DNA from: Pyrenophora tritici-repentis
Taxonomy: Eukaryota > Ascomycota > Dothideomycetes > Pleosporales > Pleosporaceae
Length of the DNA stretch: 64,000 nt
Direction of reading: 5' to 3'
Assembly: GCF_003171515.1 (NCBI RefSeq)
Contig: NC_089397.1
Coordinates: 2,046,001-2,110,000 of the forward strand
The notes beneath the pieces were generated by a model, which was given only the letters and a program-made list of their open reading frames with translations, had not been told where the DNA came from and searched no databases. Below, one piece after another: positions 22,041-31,182 of this stretch. Each line of letters opens with the position of its first letter. Within the stretch, counting starts at the first letter, position 1. The translations under genes were made by a program, and so were the position numbers.

Positions 22041-22051
22041 GGGCTCATAAC
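22041..22051 (-). promoter_or_regulatory. primer-binding site of element A (initiator tRNA-Met anticodon arm)
   Basis: The plus strand reads GGGCTCATAAC directly against the LTR. That is the anticodon-loop sequence of initiator tRNA-Met (CAT anticodon), ending at tRNA nucleotide 39. The minus strand is therefore complementary to a tRNA 5' half and not to the usual 3' CCA end. Drosophila copia is known to be primed by the 39-nt 5' half of initiator tRNA-Met. Confidence 0.8.
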
Positions 22052-22218
22052 TGTTGGATCGGAGGAGAGATAAGAGAGAAGGTTGTTTTATTGAGAGAGC
22101 TGCAGAGAGCGACTATATACATGAAGTAGAGTATCTGGAGCATTCCAGATCAGCAGTGTGTTACGTAGCTGTGACGATAGTAGAACATTCTAGTTGACAC
22201 ACCCCCTGAGGGCTGACA
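22052..22218 (-). repeat. 5' LTR of element A (167 bp)
   Basis: It is the partner of 11191-11357. Its PKS-side edge is followed by AAAGG at 22219-22223, completing the target duplication. Confidence 0.96.
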
Positions 22219-23472
22219 AAAGGCTGTGACAGAGTTGCCATTCCAACTCGGCTCTTCTTTCCGGCTTTCAGCAGCTCCTCCTCGATTGAGTAATCCGGCG
22301 CATCCTCTCCCTGTACAGCCTTAAGATAGCCATCGAGGGCTTGTATACTGGCTCGGAAGACTGTATTGCCTCGGAGCAATTCACGGCCCATCAGTGGCCA
22401 CTGCGCACCCTGACCGGTAAAGATCATTACAACGTCGGGCGTGGAAGAAGGGTCGGATTTGACTGGAGTGGAGGCCGCGGTCACACCGCCGTCCTTCACG
22501 ATGGTGAAAGATCGGTGAGGCAGCGCCTCTCGTCTGAACGCGAGTGTGTAGGCCATGTCACCGACTTTGACAGGATTTTCCTGCGCAAATTGGGCATGGC
22601 TCTTTGCCAGCCGATCCAGAGAAGCAATGGTGTTGGCGGAGTGCAGGAGAATTTGTGGCCCTCTTGCACTGTAACTGTCGACGGGCTGCGCTTGAAATCT
22701 CGACGCTGAATCAAGAATGACATGCGCATTGGCTCCACCTATGCCGAAAGAATTGACGCTCACTCGCTGTAGCTTTCCTGTAGGCCAGGGCATCGCCTCC
22801 ACGGGTACCGTCAATTTTGCGGATTCAAAGGGGATACTCGGATTTGGCGATGTGAAGCGGATATTGGGCGGTATCGTCCTGTTCTCAAGAGCTAGCACCA
22901 TCTTGATAACAGAGACCAAGCCAGAAGCACCTTCTGCGTGACCAAGGTTTGGTTTGATCGAGCTGATGTGAACTCCTTCCTCGCCAAAGATACGTGCCAC
23001 TGCCTTGGCCTCGATTGGATCTCCAACTGCGGTTCCTGTGCCATGACACTCCACCACAGCAGTAGCGTTATAGTCTGTTATACCGGCTACTTCGTAGGCT
23101 CTTCTGATAAGTTTCTCTTGAGCATCGGTACTTGGCTGACTCATTCCAGGTGTTCTGCCGTCGACGTTGTGACTGGTTCCCCTGATGACTGCTCGCACAG
23201 GATTTCCGTCGCAAATTGCATCGGCCAAGGGCTTCACGTAAATAGCCGTGATAGCCTCGCCACGAGCATATCCATTTGCATCTGCGGAGAACGTCTTACA
23301 GCTACCGTCTTTGGATAAGACTCCTTGTTCTGTCATGGCAATCGTCATTCCTGGCTCGAGAATGAGATTGACACCGCCTACAAGGGCTGCCTCACAATCT
23401 CCGCGGGATATCGCCATACAGGCTTCATTCAAGCATGTGAGAGCTGACGAGCAAGCTGTACGAAGAGTCATA

Positions 23473-23527
23473 CTGTGAGACTTGTTACTATACGGTCAGG
23501 AAGAGATAAAAGCCGATTTCTACGTAC
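23473..23527 (-). other. PKS intron 1 (55 bp)
   Basis: The donor GTACGT and acceptor CACAG on the minus strand join the GP-S/M positions just before the KS active-site block. Splicing restores the reading frame (phase 2). Confidence 0.85.
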
Positions 23528-24141
23528 CTGGGTCCTTGAAGGTCCATCTCGTAAGACAAACGGTTAGAGAGGGCAAAGTCGCCGACTCCAACAACACGAT
23601 GGATTCCATACTGATGTGGCTCCTTGGCAAATAGTTCGATCTAGTCTTCGCCAAAGCTGCCGACGTAGCAGCCGATGGTCTTTCCTCTCCAGTTCGTGAC
23701 ACCAGCGTCTTCAAAGCACTCTCGAGCTACCTCTAGCAGCAGACGTTGTTGTGGATCTGCACGCTCAACTTCGCTGCGTGTCATGCTGAAGAAAGATGTG
23801 TCCAAAGCGCCTAGATCCACGGAATCATCGAGGAAGTACCCGTACTCTGTAGCGACCGAGCCAGGCTTTCCATCAGTGGAGTGGAAGGCTGATACGTTGT
23901 AGCGCGAATTGGGCACACGTCCACGGGCATCTCCCTTTGCGAGCAAGAAATTCCAGAGATCCTTGGGCGAAGTTAGGCCACCGGGAAGTCGTAGTGCCAT
24001 GCCGCAGATGGCGATGGGCATTGCTGCGTCAGACCGCAAACCGTTGCTGGCATGACCGTTACTGATGGACTCGTTGTGGATATGGCCATTGGCGGTATCT
24101 GCTTGAGGCATGCTATTCGAGGGAATCTCCATATCGCCCAT

Positions 24142-25100
24142 TTTGTATGGATAATAGAACCCAAGATTCAGGCCAGGGGAAAAAGGTAAACGCTTGATTT
24201 GCGTTCAGACAGCAGCTGACTTCAAGTGAATGCACTTATGTTTGCCTGAGTTCAGGGTGTATCAGCTACATCATAGCATGCTGCACAATGCCGCTTGTTT
24301 ACGGATGATCTGAGCATGCCGCAACGCCGATGGCTCAGCCACAGCTGATAGCCACCCATGAGCTCGCCGTCGGACTTTCGCTGCCGCAGCCTACATATAC
24401 GGTAAACCTATGCCGACAATACAGTTTCATGAGCTCGATCGCATCTATGTTAGCCTGAGGTTAGCCGCCCGGTGCTTACAAGCCGAATTTCCGAACACTG
24501 GTTGGACGGGTTCCGTTCGGCGAGCATGGCGACAGAACGGCGGCCGCTGTGCCGGGATTATGACCAGGTACGATGCGCTGCACATCAGGGATGTTAGTGG
24601 AGACGACTCCGACGCTCGGTAGAATTGCTACTCCACCGGGGGACGAGAAAAAGCTGACAGCGTGGATTTGCCAAGCCTAGTGGCCACAAGCAGATTAGCC
24701 TGCTATCTGGCCAGAATAGGCTTGGCGTGTCAACTTTTACTCGTCCCCCTAGTGACTGTGAAATTGGCTGGCTGCATATGTAAGTAAAAATTGTTGAAGC
24801 TCGGATGCCTGGGCGTGGGCTCAACGAACTCAATGCGTCATCGACCAGGCATAACAGGGCTCAAGCTACGGCTACTGGTACAAGCTCGGAAGCCACGATC
24901 ACCATCTTCCAAGGCTCCAAGGTTGGCATAAACAGAGATTTCGCACGCATGACTGAGTAGTATCCTAAGGTCGTAGCACGTCCATTGAGCATGCTATTAG
25001 TTTATGTTTATTACTACAAAACGCTCAGCGCAGAAATGCTCCGCCGCTTCGCGACGAACCGCCATCCTCCATATCTGTCACCAACCGTGGAAGTGGTAAC
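24142..25100. other. PKS upstream region / MFS downstream region
   Basis: There is no convincing gene. It contains the PKS promoter side (24142 onward) and the 3' side of the MFS gene, plus the inverted-repeat element at 24638-24749. I see no clear TATA box or repeated operator. Confidence 0.5.
24638..24749. mobile_element. MITE-like foldback element (112 bp)
   Basis: The left arm starts GGGGGACGAGAAAAAGCTGA and the reverse complement of the right arm starts GGGGGACGAGTAAAAGTTGA. The inner arms (CCAAGCCTAGTGGCCA against TGGCCAGAATAGGCTTGG) also pair, so nearly the whole sequence folds into a hairpin with about a 20-base loop. Flanks are CC and TA, without an obvious target duplication. It may be a small non-autonomous DNA transposon or a foldback element in the PKS promoter region. 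Confidence 0.6.
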
Positions 25101-26808
25101 TCAATCTTCGAATTGCTGCTGTCCCATTTCGGTTTTCTCCAGAGTCAGCTCCTGGATAAAGAAAGACGACAAAAACCCCAAGCTTGCAAAACCAGTCATT
25201 GCGTACACAACTGCTCTAATAGAGGTCAGGTAGGCATGTATAATAGGCTCGAGAATTGTGTCCGGCAGATCGAGCGCTCTTAGTTGCGGTATGAACGCTA
25301 TAGCAGCCTCAGGGTCTCGCAAGTGTTCCAAAGATATCGGCAGACTACCGATGGAGTCGAGAGAGCGTGAGAAGTAGCTGCTGAAGATCGTGGAGCATAT
25401 CGATAACCCGACAAGACCGCCAAGAAGACGGAAGGTCAAGAGGATTCCAATGGCCAGTCCGGTATCGTCAACGCGAACTACGCTTGCTTGCAGCGGAAGA
25501 AATAGGAGGCGGAGCAATAGACCAATACCGGCTCCCCAAATCACCGGTAGACCATAGGCGATTGAGGCAGTTGAATCAGCATCCAGCAAGACGAGAAGGC
25601 CGGTTCCTGCCGCTGTGAATGCCCAAGCGACACGAATACTCCAACGATATCCGATGTTGGCCAAGCCAACTATAGTGACTCCTCCAACGGCCGCTACTAC
25701 GCTCGTAGCACTTGTTGGAAGAAGAGTTACTGCCGAGCTTAACACTGTCTTGGCCATGATGGCCTGATACAGAAGTGGTAGCCATTGAAGCAAGGAATAC
25801 AAGGAGACTCCGTGTATGAATACGCTGAGCAATGTAGCTGATGCCGTCCTCGACTTGAAAATTCGATGCGGCATGATAGGAGTGATTGCCTTGCCCTCAT
25901 AGAAGGCGAAGGCTACGAGAATAGTCACGCCGAACAAAAGCGGTAAAAGAGTACGGAAGGAATCCCAGGCGTAAAGATTGCCTGCCCAGCTCAACGGAAG
26001 CGCAAACAATATGATCCATGCGGTAAATAGAAATACTCCAGTCCAGTCCAAGCGCCGCAACTCGGACAGCGGTGAATGTTGGAGCGATCGTAGTTTCAGA
26101 AAGACTACGGTCAAGGGAAAGGAGATTCCCAGGAGGGGCAGATTGATCCATCCAATCCAACGCCAGCTAACAAGGCTACTGAACACACCACCAACAGTCG
26201 GTCCTAGGACACTGCCGAGCGCGGTAGGGATGGCCATAAGTCCAAGGTATAGCGAGCGCTCCTGCAGTGTCGTCATATCGGTGACAATGATCATGATCTC
26301 ACTGAGCACGTCTAAACCCCCGCCGCCTAGACCTTGTAAAACACGACCCGCTACGACCACCCTCATGGTCTTTGCAAGGGCGAACACCATCAAACCGGTA
26401 AAGAAGAAGGCATACGCGGCATAAAGACAAGGCTTCCGACCGAGGACATCCGATAGTGTTGCGTAAAGTGGTTGAGTGACGGCGACGGAGAGGAGATAGG
26501 AGATGGAAGCCCAAAACGACTCTAGGGAAGTACCGTTCAAATCTGCGGCAATGGCCTACGGTGTTCAGCAATGGCTATGAGAAGCTAGGTGGGTGGATGC
26601 TCACTGGTGTCGCTACTGCTAATGTGGTTGCATCGAGAGCATACAAGAAGAGATTGACGAGAATAGCAACGAATGTGAGATAGAAGGCGATTAACTTCTT
26701 TCGTAGTTCCTCAGTACACGGAGAGTCTCCGGTCTGCTGCGGTGATGTTGTTGCGGTGAGAGTTTCGCAAGGAGGGACTTCCTCGGACTGCTTTTCTTCT
26801 TTGGCCAT
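25101..26808 (-). CDS. MFS transporter, DHA2-type (14 TM) exporter
   Basis: Start ATG at 26808, one 49-bp intron (26556-26604, donor GTGAGC, acceptor CGTAG), stop at 25101; about 550 residues. After a polar N-terminus of about 35 residues come about 14 hydrophobic segments. Motif A is LSDVLGRKP after TM2; GRVLQGLGGGG follows in TM4, and ALGSVLGPTVGGVFSS is the antiporter motif C. The gene is complete. Its position next to the PKS and a divergent regulator suggests export of the cluster product across the plasma membrane; substrate is inference. Confidence 0.9.
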
Positions 26809-27790
26809 CGTTGAGGCAGTCAAAAATCTTACAAAGTTGAGCTGTCAACAGGCTTCTCTGATTGCAGTTGAATGGATTGGCTTGTACAGTGAATGCCCGG
26901 GTGATTGAGGTCAACGTCGCTGTGTCCGGATGAGACGATCAATGGTCAGGGGTGCGCTCGGACTACATGTATGATGTTTTGGATTGGGCGGAAAAAAGCT
27001 GAACAGTCTCGGTCATCGACGGCACAACTGTGCCACAGCGGCGACGGCTAGAGCTATGAATAAATCCTCTGGAATTCAACAATTGTGGGGCTCCGGACGC
27101 TGAATGAAGGAGTAATGTTCAAATGTGGTGAATTATTTTTCCGCTAGTCTCACCTCATCTTACGCTATCCGGCACATAATTCTAAGCCCCCTGGGCTTTG
27201 CTAGCAGGGGCTCCGCCGGACTGAGGCGAACGGAATGGTCTGCCGCCCCACCCTTATCTCTGTAAATTTGTATCCACTACAGTCCATAATTATAATCGGC
27301 TGAGAACCGGGCCCGCAAGGACTCTGCCGGGTCGGGGCGAAGGCAAGAGCCGCCCGCGCAATCCTTCACTTGCGCCCAGCGTTTTCTGTTAAAAGTTCCG
27401 AGGAACTGCCGTTCATCAAAATTCTGCGTAAGCAGCGGTTGGACATTAGTTGGAAGATCTCTGCAAATTAATGTTCAACTACGTTACCAAAGTCTGCCCC
27501 ATGAAGATAAATTAACGGGGTAGAGTTCACATAGGCAGAGCAAGTGGGTACATTGTGAGGCTAAAAAATGACCGCATAACGGCAGAAGCTGCGGGTGATT
27601 ACGCCTTGTTTCCTGATTTAGGAAACGTCTTGGACTACGAACGGCCTGCGAAGTTGCACGCTATCATTCTAAAACTGCTGTTAGATCGAGAGCTATCCCC
27701 GAATGCAATCCTTCGAGTGTTGAAATATTTATATACGCTGTGAATGTTTCATTCGTGTCGCTGTATGCCGAAGAACGTCTCACCGTACAT
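26809..27790. promoter_or_regulatory. divergent promoter region between MFS and regulator
   Basis: This is a 982-bp gap between divergently transcribed genes. It holds CGG-N7-CCG (27298-27310), the inverted half-site layout bound by many Zn(II)2Cys6 dimers, and several further CGG/CCG words. A weak candidate for cluster-specific control only; no experiment-like evidence is visible. Confidence 0.3.
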
Positions 27791-28456
27791 ATGGAGTCCC
27801 GGAAACGAGCTAGAACCCCATCAGACGAGGTATGTATGCGCTCATGACTAGTACAGCGCATTGATGCTCCGGCTAACTCGAATAGGACTTGTCTTCTAAG
27901 TCGAATGGTTACAATGGTGAGTGAATATACAGTCCCGACCATTGCGCTTGCGGACTAGTATCTGAACCGCCGTAGTTTGTGATCCTTGTCGTGCCAGGAA
28001 AGTACGTTGTGGAAGAGAACGAACTATCTGTGCCAATTGCGACAGGCTAGGCCAAGACTGTATATGGGATGGACACGGCAGAAGGCAGAGCCAATTGAAG
28101 ATATTGTGGGTGGTTGAGATCTTTGGAATTCTGCTACTATAGCTGACAGAGGAAGCAGTAAGAACGTTGTGGATCGAATCGAAATTCAGCTTGAGCGGCT
28201 TGAGCAAGGTGTTACTGCCGTTCAGACCGGTCTACAACGGCTCCAAACAGCCCAAGGTCGCTACAGCCATTCTGCCAATGGCGCTATGTCATCGTGGACG
28301 TGTGCCGCTGTCGGCGAAGGTACAGCTGTTAGTATCCCAGGCAGTTCTCGCCATGGACTCCGGCGTCGCTTCGTGCGTGACGTCGATGGCCATGAGTTCT
28401 ATATTGGGCCCATGTCGCTTCTCAGTCTCATACTAGATGCGAAGGAGCTAGTACTC
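27791..28456 (+). pseudogene. Zn(II)2Cys6 transcription factor, 3'-truncated by an LTR
   Basis: Predicted exons: 27791-27829 (MESRKRARTPSDE), 27901-27916, 27976-28105, 28150-28456. Splicing gives a perfect fungal binuclear zinc cluster, C-x2-C-x6-C-x6-C-x2-C-x6-C, beginning CDPCRARKVRC, encoded at about 27978-28060. A coiled-coil-like RIEIQLERLEQG follows, then the conserved block RDVDGHEFYIGPMSLLSL that precedes the regulatory domain in many such proteins. The frame enters the solo LTR at 28457 and stops at 28483, so about 160 residues remain of an expected 500 or more. It was probably the pathway regulator. The last intron (44 bp) is short and less certain. Confidence 0.75.
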
Positions 28457-28624
28457 TGTCAGACCTGGCACCTTGTGCACTAAGTACACTGTGAATGATG
28501 TACTCACATGACCCACTAGTGCGTGCTTACTCAGCTCGCTACTCATGTATATAGTCCCTCTCTGTTACTCACTTAATACAACAACCTTCTCCCTCATGTC
28601 TGCTTGGTCCTCCCACATCTGACA
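28457..28624 (+). repeat. solo LTR at the regulator / oxoamine synthase junction (no target duplication)
   Basis: It starts TGTCAGACCTGGCACC and ends CCCACATCTGACA (168 bp), a TG...CA LTR form. The flanks are TACTC on the left and ATGCT on the right, so there is no 5-bp duplication. The left flank is the middle of the regulator gene and the right flank is the middle of the oxoamine synthase gene. Orientation is arbitrary. A hybrid LTR formed by recombination between two separate insertions explains this best. Confidence 0.75.
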
Positions 28625-29463
28625 ATGCTTACCACCAGTAGACGCCAGCCCCTTGCCGCACGTATGGAGCCGGACGGCAATTTCTTTCTCCATTCCCAAA
28701 GCGTTCACTAAGCCAGCACCGCGAGGTCCCAAAACACCTGTACCATGGGCTTCGTCGACGATGAATTCTATGTTTCCCTTTGGGCAAACTTCTTTCGCGA
28801 TATCGACAAGCTCCCGCAGCGGGCAAACATCGCCATCCATGCTGTAGACTGATTCCACTGCCACAAGAATACATCTTGTGCCATCACGAATCATCCTTTG
28901 AGAATCAATGATCGTCGCAAGAAGTTCCCGAAATGAATCGCAGTCGTTGTGGCGAAAGGAGTGCTTAACCTGGGTCAAACTGTGCACCATACCGTCCAGT
29001 GTACTGGCATGTACGAGCTCATCGTAGACGATAGCATCACCAGGACGCGGAATCGCACCAAAGATTGCGATGTTGCCCTCGAAGCCAGAGTTTACGATCA
29101 AAGCGGTCTCGGCCTTTGGAATTCTGCAATTTCGCGTTCGACCTGTTGAATGTATTCGTAGTTGCCGTCCAGCATGCGGACACCATCAGAATAGAGATTG
29201 TAATCTGGATGACTGGCCAACTCTTTCTCAAAGGCAGCACGGATCTGGCCCGTGGATCCCAGATGAAGGATGTCGTTGGAACAAAAGTCCACTCCTTCCC
29301 CGCTCTTCCAGGCACTGATGTTTGGTGTGAATAGAGCGTGGTCGGTTCTGCGAACGTCTAGAGCCTCTTCTAGGTTTCGCTGGAACACCGCTGCGTTTTT
29401 CATTTGGGGTGCTTTGAGCTTCTGGCCCTGGATCCAGGCTGTGAGCATTGCTTTGGTAGCCAT
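28625..29463 (-). pseudogene. PLP-dependent alpha-oxoamine synthase, truncated and frame-broken
   Basis: Start ATG at 29463 (MATKAMLTAWIQGQ). Recognisable blocks are VDFCSNDILHLG, the GNYEYIQQVE region, a PLP-stacking area NSGFEGNIAIFGAIPRPGD, YDELVHASTLDGM, the DEAHGTGVLGPRGAG motif (Asp and His contact PLP), and HTCGKG with the Schiff-base lysine. The family (KBL, BioF, SPT, ALA synthase) condenses an amino acid with an acyl thioester with loss of CO2, and in SAM pathways it releases the polyketide chain. The reading frame shifts by one base between about 29150 and 29103. The gene ends in what looks like an intron donor (GGTAAGC at 28633-28627) and then the LTR; the C-terminal domain is missing. 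Confidence 0.85.
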
Positions 29464-29918
29464 GGTTGGATCTGTTCGCGGATATGGTTGTATGGCTGTG
29501 AGACAGAATGCGTCGAGACTGTGAAGAAAAGCGATGCTGTGCAGCCAAAGTTGGGTAACAATGGGTTGAAGCGCAAAGTACCCTACTTTGCAATGCTCGC
29601 TTCCGCGCGCAGCGGCAACCTTGCGTTTCGATAGAGTTGCTGCGTCGGCGCTCGGAACCCGGCTTGAAGGGTGGAAAAGGCGCCCTTGTTGGCTAGATGC
29701 CTTTGTACTGTACGTTTTTCGGATCCGACGCTTCGAGCTCGGGCTGATCGGCGAGGTTTCGCGGAATACATGCGAGCACAACATTGCCGGGTTATTTTGT
29801 GCAAGTACGGCAGAAAATACATTCTGATTCATTTGTCCTAGAACCTTAGGTGCCCGCCGATGAATAATCGTTCGGTAACTGAGAATACCTACGTATGCAG
29901 CGGAATGGACCAGACAAA
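29464..29918. promoter_or_regulatory. divergent promoter region between oxoamine synthase and SDR
   Basis: A 455-bp gap between divergent starts. The minus strand stays open upstream of 29463 as far as 29961, but this extension looks non-family-like, so I treat it as leader. Shared control of the two genes is plausible from the arrangement. Confidence 0.4.
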
Positions 29919-31182
29919 ATGGGTGCAGTGAAGTATGAAAACAAGGTAAGCAAGCATCCAAAAGCTCCGTGCCTGGTCCAAACCTCTAGGTAATTGAGGC
30001 CCTGATGTGATTTGCAGACTGTCTTTGTGGCTGGAGGAGCTGGTGGTTTGGGTAAAGCCGTGGCAAAGATTTCAGCAGCTCGAGGTGAGTGATGAATTAT
30101 CCCTTATCAACCCTTCCAAAGTTGCCTCGCTGATGACAAAAACCAGGCGCTCATGTAACAATCTTCGGACGCAGTCCAGGTCCGTTAGACGACGCCGCCG
30201 AAGAAATACGGAGATCATGTCGCGACAGTCTCCAGAAGATCAAAGCTGTCGTTGTCGATCTTTCTGACTACGTTCAAGTGAGTAATCTTCCCCTCGTACC
30301 ATTACCTCAAGAGTGTAGTAATATTGACATCAAGAAGGTTGATAACGCTTTCCGAAAACAGGGTCGTGTTCCCGACATGCTGTACTGCGCCGCGGGTGGA
30401 AACCATGCCCAGAACGGATTCTTCACCGAAATCACATCCTCACAAATTGAGGACTGCATGCGCAACAACTACTTTGCCACTGCGTATCTAGCAAAATCGG
30501 CCCTCGATCTTTGGGTCCAGGACGACAGGAACAACGAGTGTGGACAGACATCGAAGCCTATACCTCGCCAGATCGTCATAGTGAGCAGCGCAGCTGCTTT
30601 TGTGGCTTTGCCTGGCTCCATCGCGTACACTCGTAAGTACAATCAACCTAATACAGGTCTTGCCACTAGATGTCACTGAATCACTGACACGTGTACGTAA
30701 TCATAGCTGCAAAGGCAGCCGTTCGGGCCCTTGCAGACACACTCCGATTGGAAATGTTACGATACTCATGTGCTGCATCGGCATACAGCGTTCATATCGC
30801 TTTTCCAGGCGACTTCGTATTACCCGGCTTCTACCAGGAACAACAGACCAAGACTGCGCTGACGAAGCGTATGCAGGGGCTTGAGGGTACCCTTGAAGAG
30901 CTCGTCGCTCGTTATCCATCTTCGGAGCAAGTCGCGTTGGGGATCGTGGACGCAGTCAATAAAGGAGAGTTCATCATCTGTAAAGACTCGTCGTCAGCAT
31001 CGCTACTGTTCACCGGCATGCAGGGGCCATCTCCCAAGAGGGGCTTCGGCGTCTTTGATTCTCTGATGGGAGTCATAGTAGGTTGGTTTGTGTGGCCATT
31101 TTTGCGACGACGTTGGGAACACATGTGTAGAGAGGACGGAAGGGTAGAACAAGATAGTTTAATCAGACGTAATGAGATATAA
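29919..31182 (+). CDS. 3-ketosphinganine reductase-like SDR
   Basis: Five exons: 29919-29945, 30018-30084, 30147-30277, about 30338-30632, 30707-31182; introns of 57-74 bp have GT-AG ends and all join in frame. Motifs: cofactor-binding VFVAGGAGGLGKAV, the strand-4 CAAGG, RNNYFATAYLA in place of the usual NN-x-Y region, catalytic Ser in IVSSAAAF and Tyr/Lys in IAYTPAKAA, and FPGDFVLPGF. A hydrophobic C-terminal segment, VIVGWFVWPFL, followed by Arg residues suggests an ER membrane anchor. This matches TSC10/KSR1 enzymes that reduce 3-ketosphinganine; FUM13 has the comparable role in fumonisin synthesis. The third acceptor is CAAGAAG, a tandem NAG choice that would add or drop one Lys. No lesion seen. 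Confidence 0.88.

Larger units (their letters stand above)
11191..22218 (-). mobile_element. Ty1/copia retrotransposon A, decayed, inserted in the PKS
   Basis: Two 167-bp LTRs (11191-11357 and 22052-22218) flank the element, and AAAGG target duplications lie outside (11186-11190 and 22219-22223). The primer-binding site at 22041-22051 and the purine tract (minus strand of 11358-11371) put the element on the minus strand, the same orientation as the PKS. The coding region is riddled with stops and is TA-rich. It is itself interrupted by element B. The LTRs differ at only two positions, both TpG/CpA against TpA, the direction RIP would cause. Confidence 0.95.
5490..24141 (-). pseudogene. highly reducing type I polyketide synthase, interrupted and inactivated
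   Basis: Start ATG at 24141, stop at 5490-5492; without the retroelements it would encode about 2,470 residues, normal for the family. Exons inferred from splice sites: 24141-23528, 23472 to 7704 (holding the 11-kb insertion), 7629-6932, 6867-5490; introns of 55, 74 and 64 bp. Domains: KS ([27 protein letters not shown]), AT ([16 protein letters not shown]), DH (HKVAGDVIFP), a methyltransferase-like region, ER, KR (LVGGLGGLG, SSLSGSVGQPGQTNYASAN) and a C-terminal ACP (LGLDSL). No thioesterase or reductase domain follows, so release by a partner enzyme is expected. Defects: Trp-to-stop at 23641-23643 and at 9922-9924, a one-base frame change between about 9190 and 9128, and the retroelement in AT. 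A mycotoxin-type product is inference. Confidence 0.95.

Noticed and set aside
29464..29961. An N-terminal extension of the oxoamine synthase by about 165 residues (open frame to 29961)
   Set aside because: It overlaps the SDR start, has no family-like sequence, and the protein from ATG 29463 already begins like soluble fungal members of the family.
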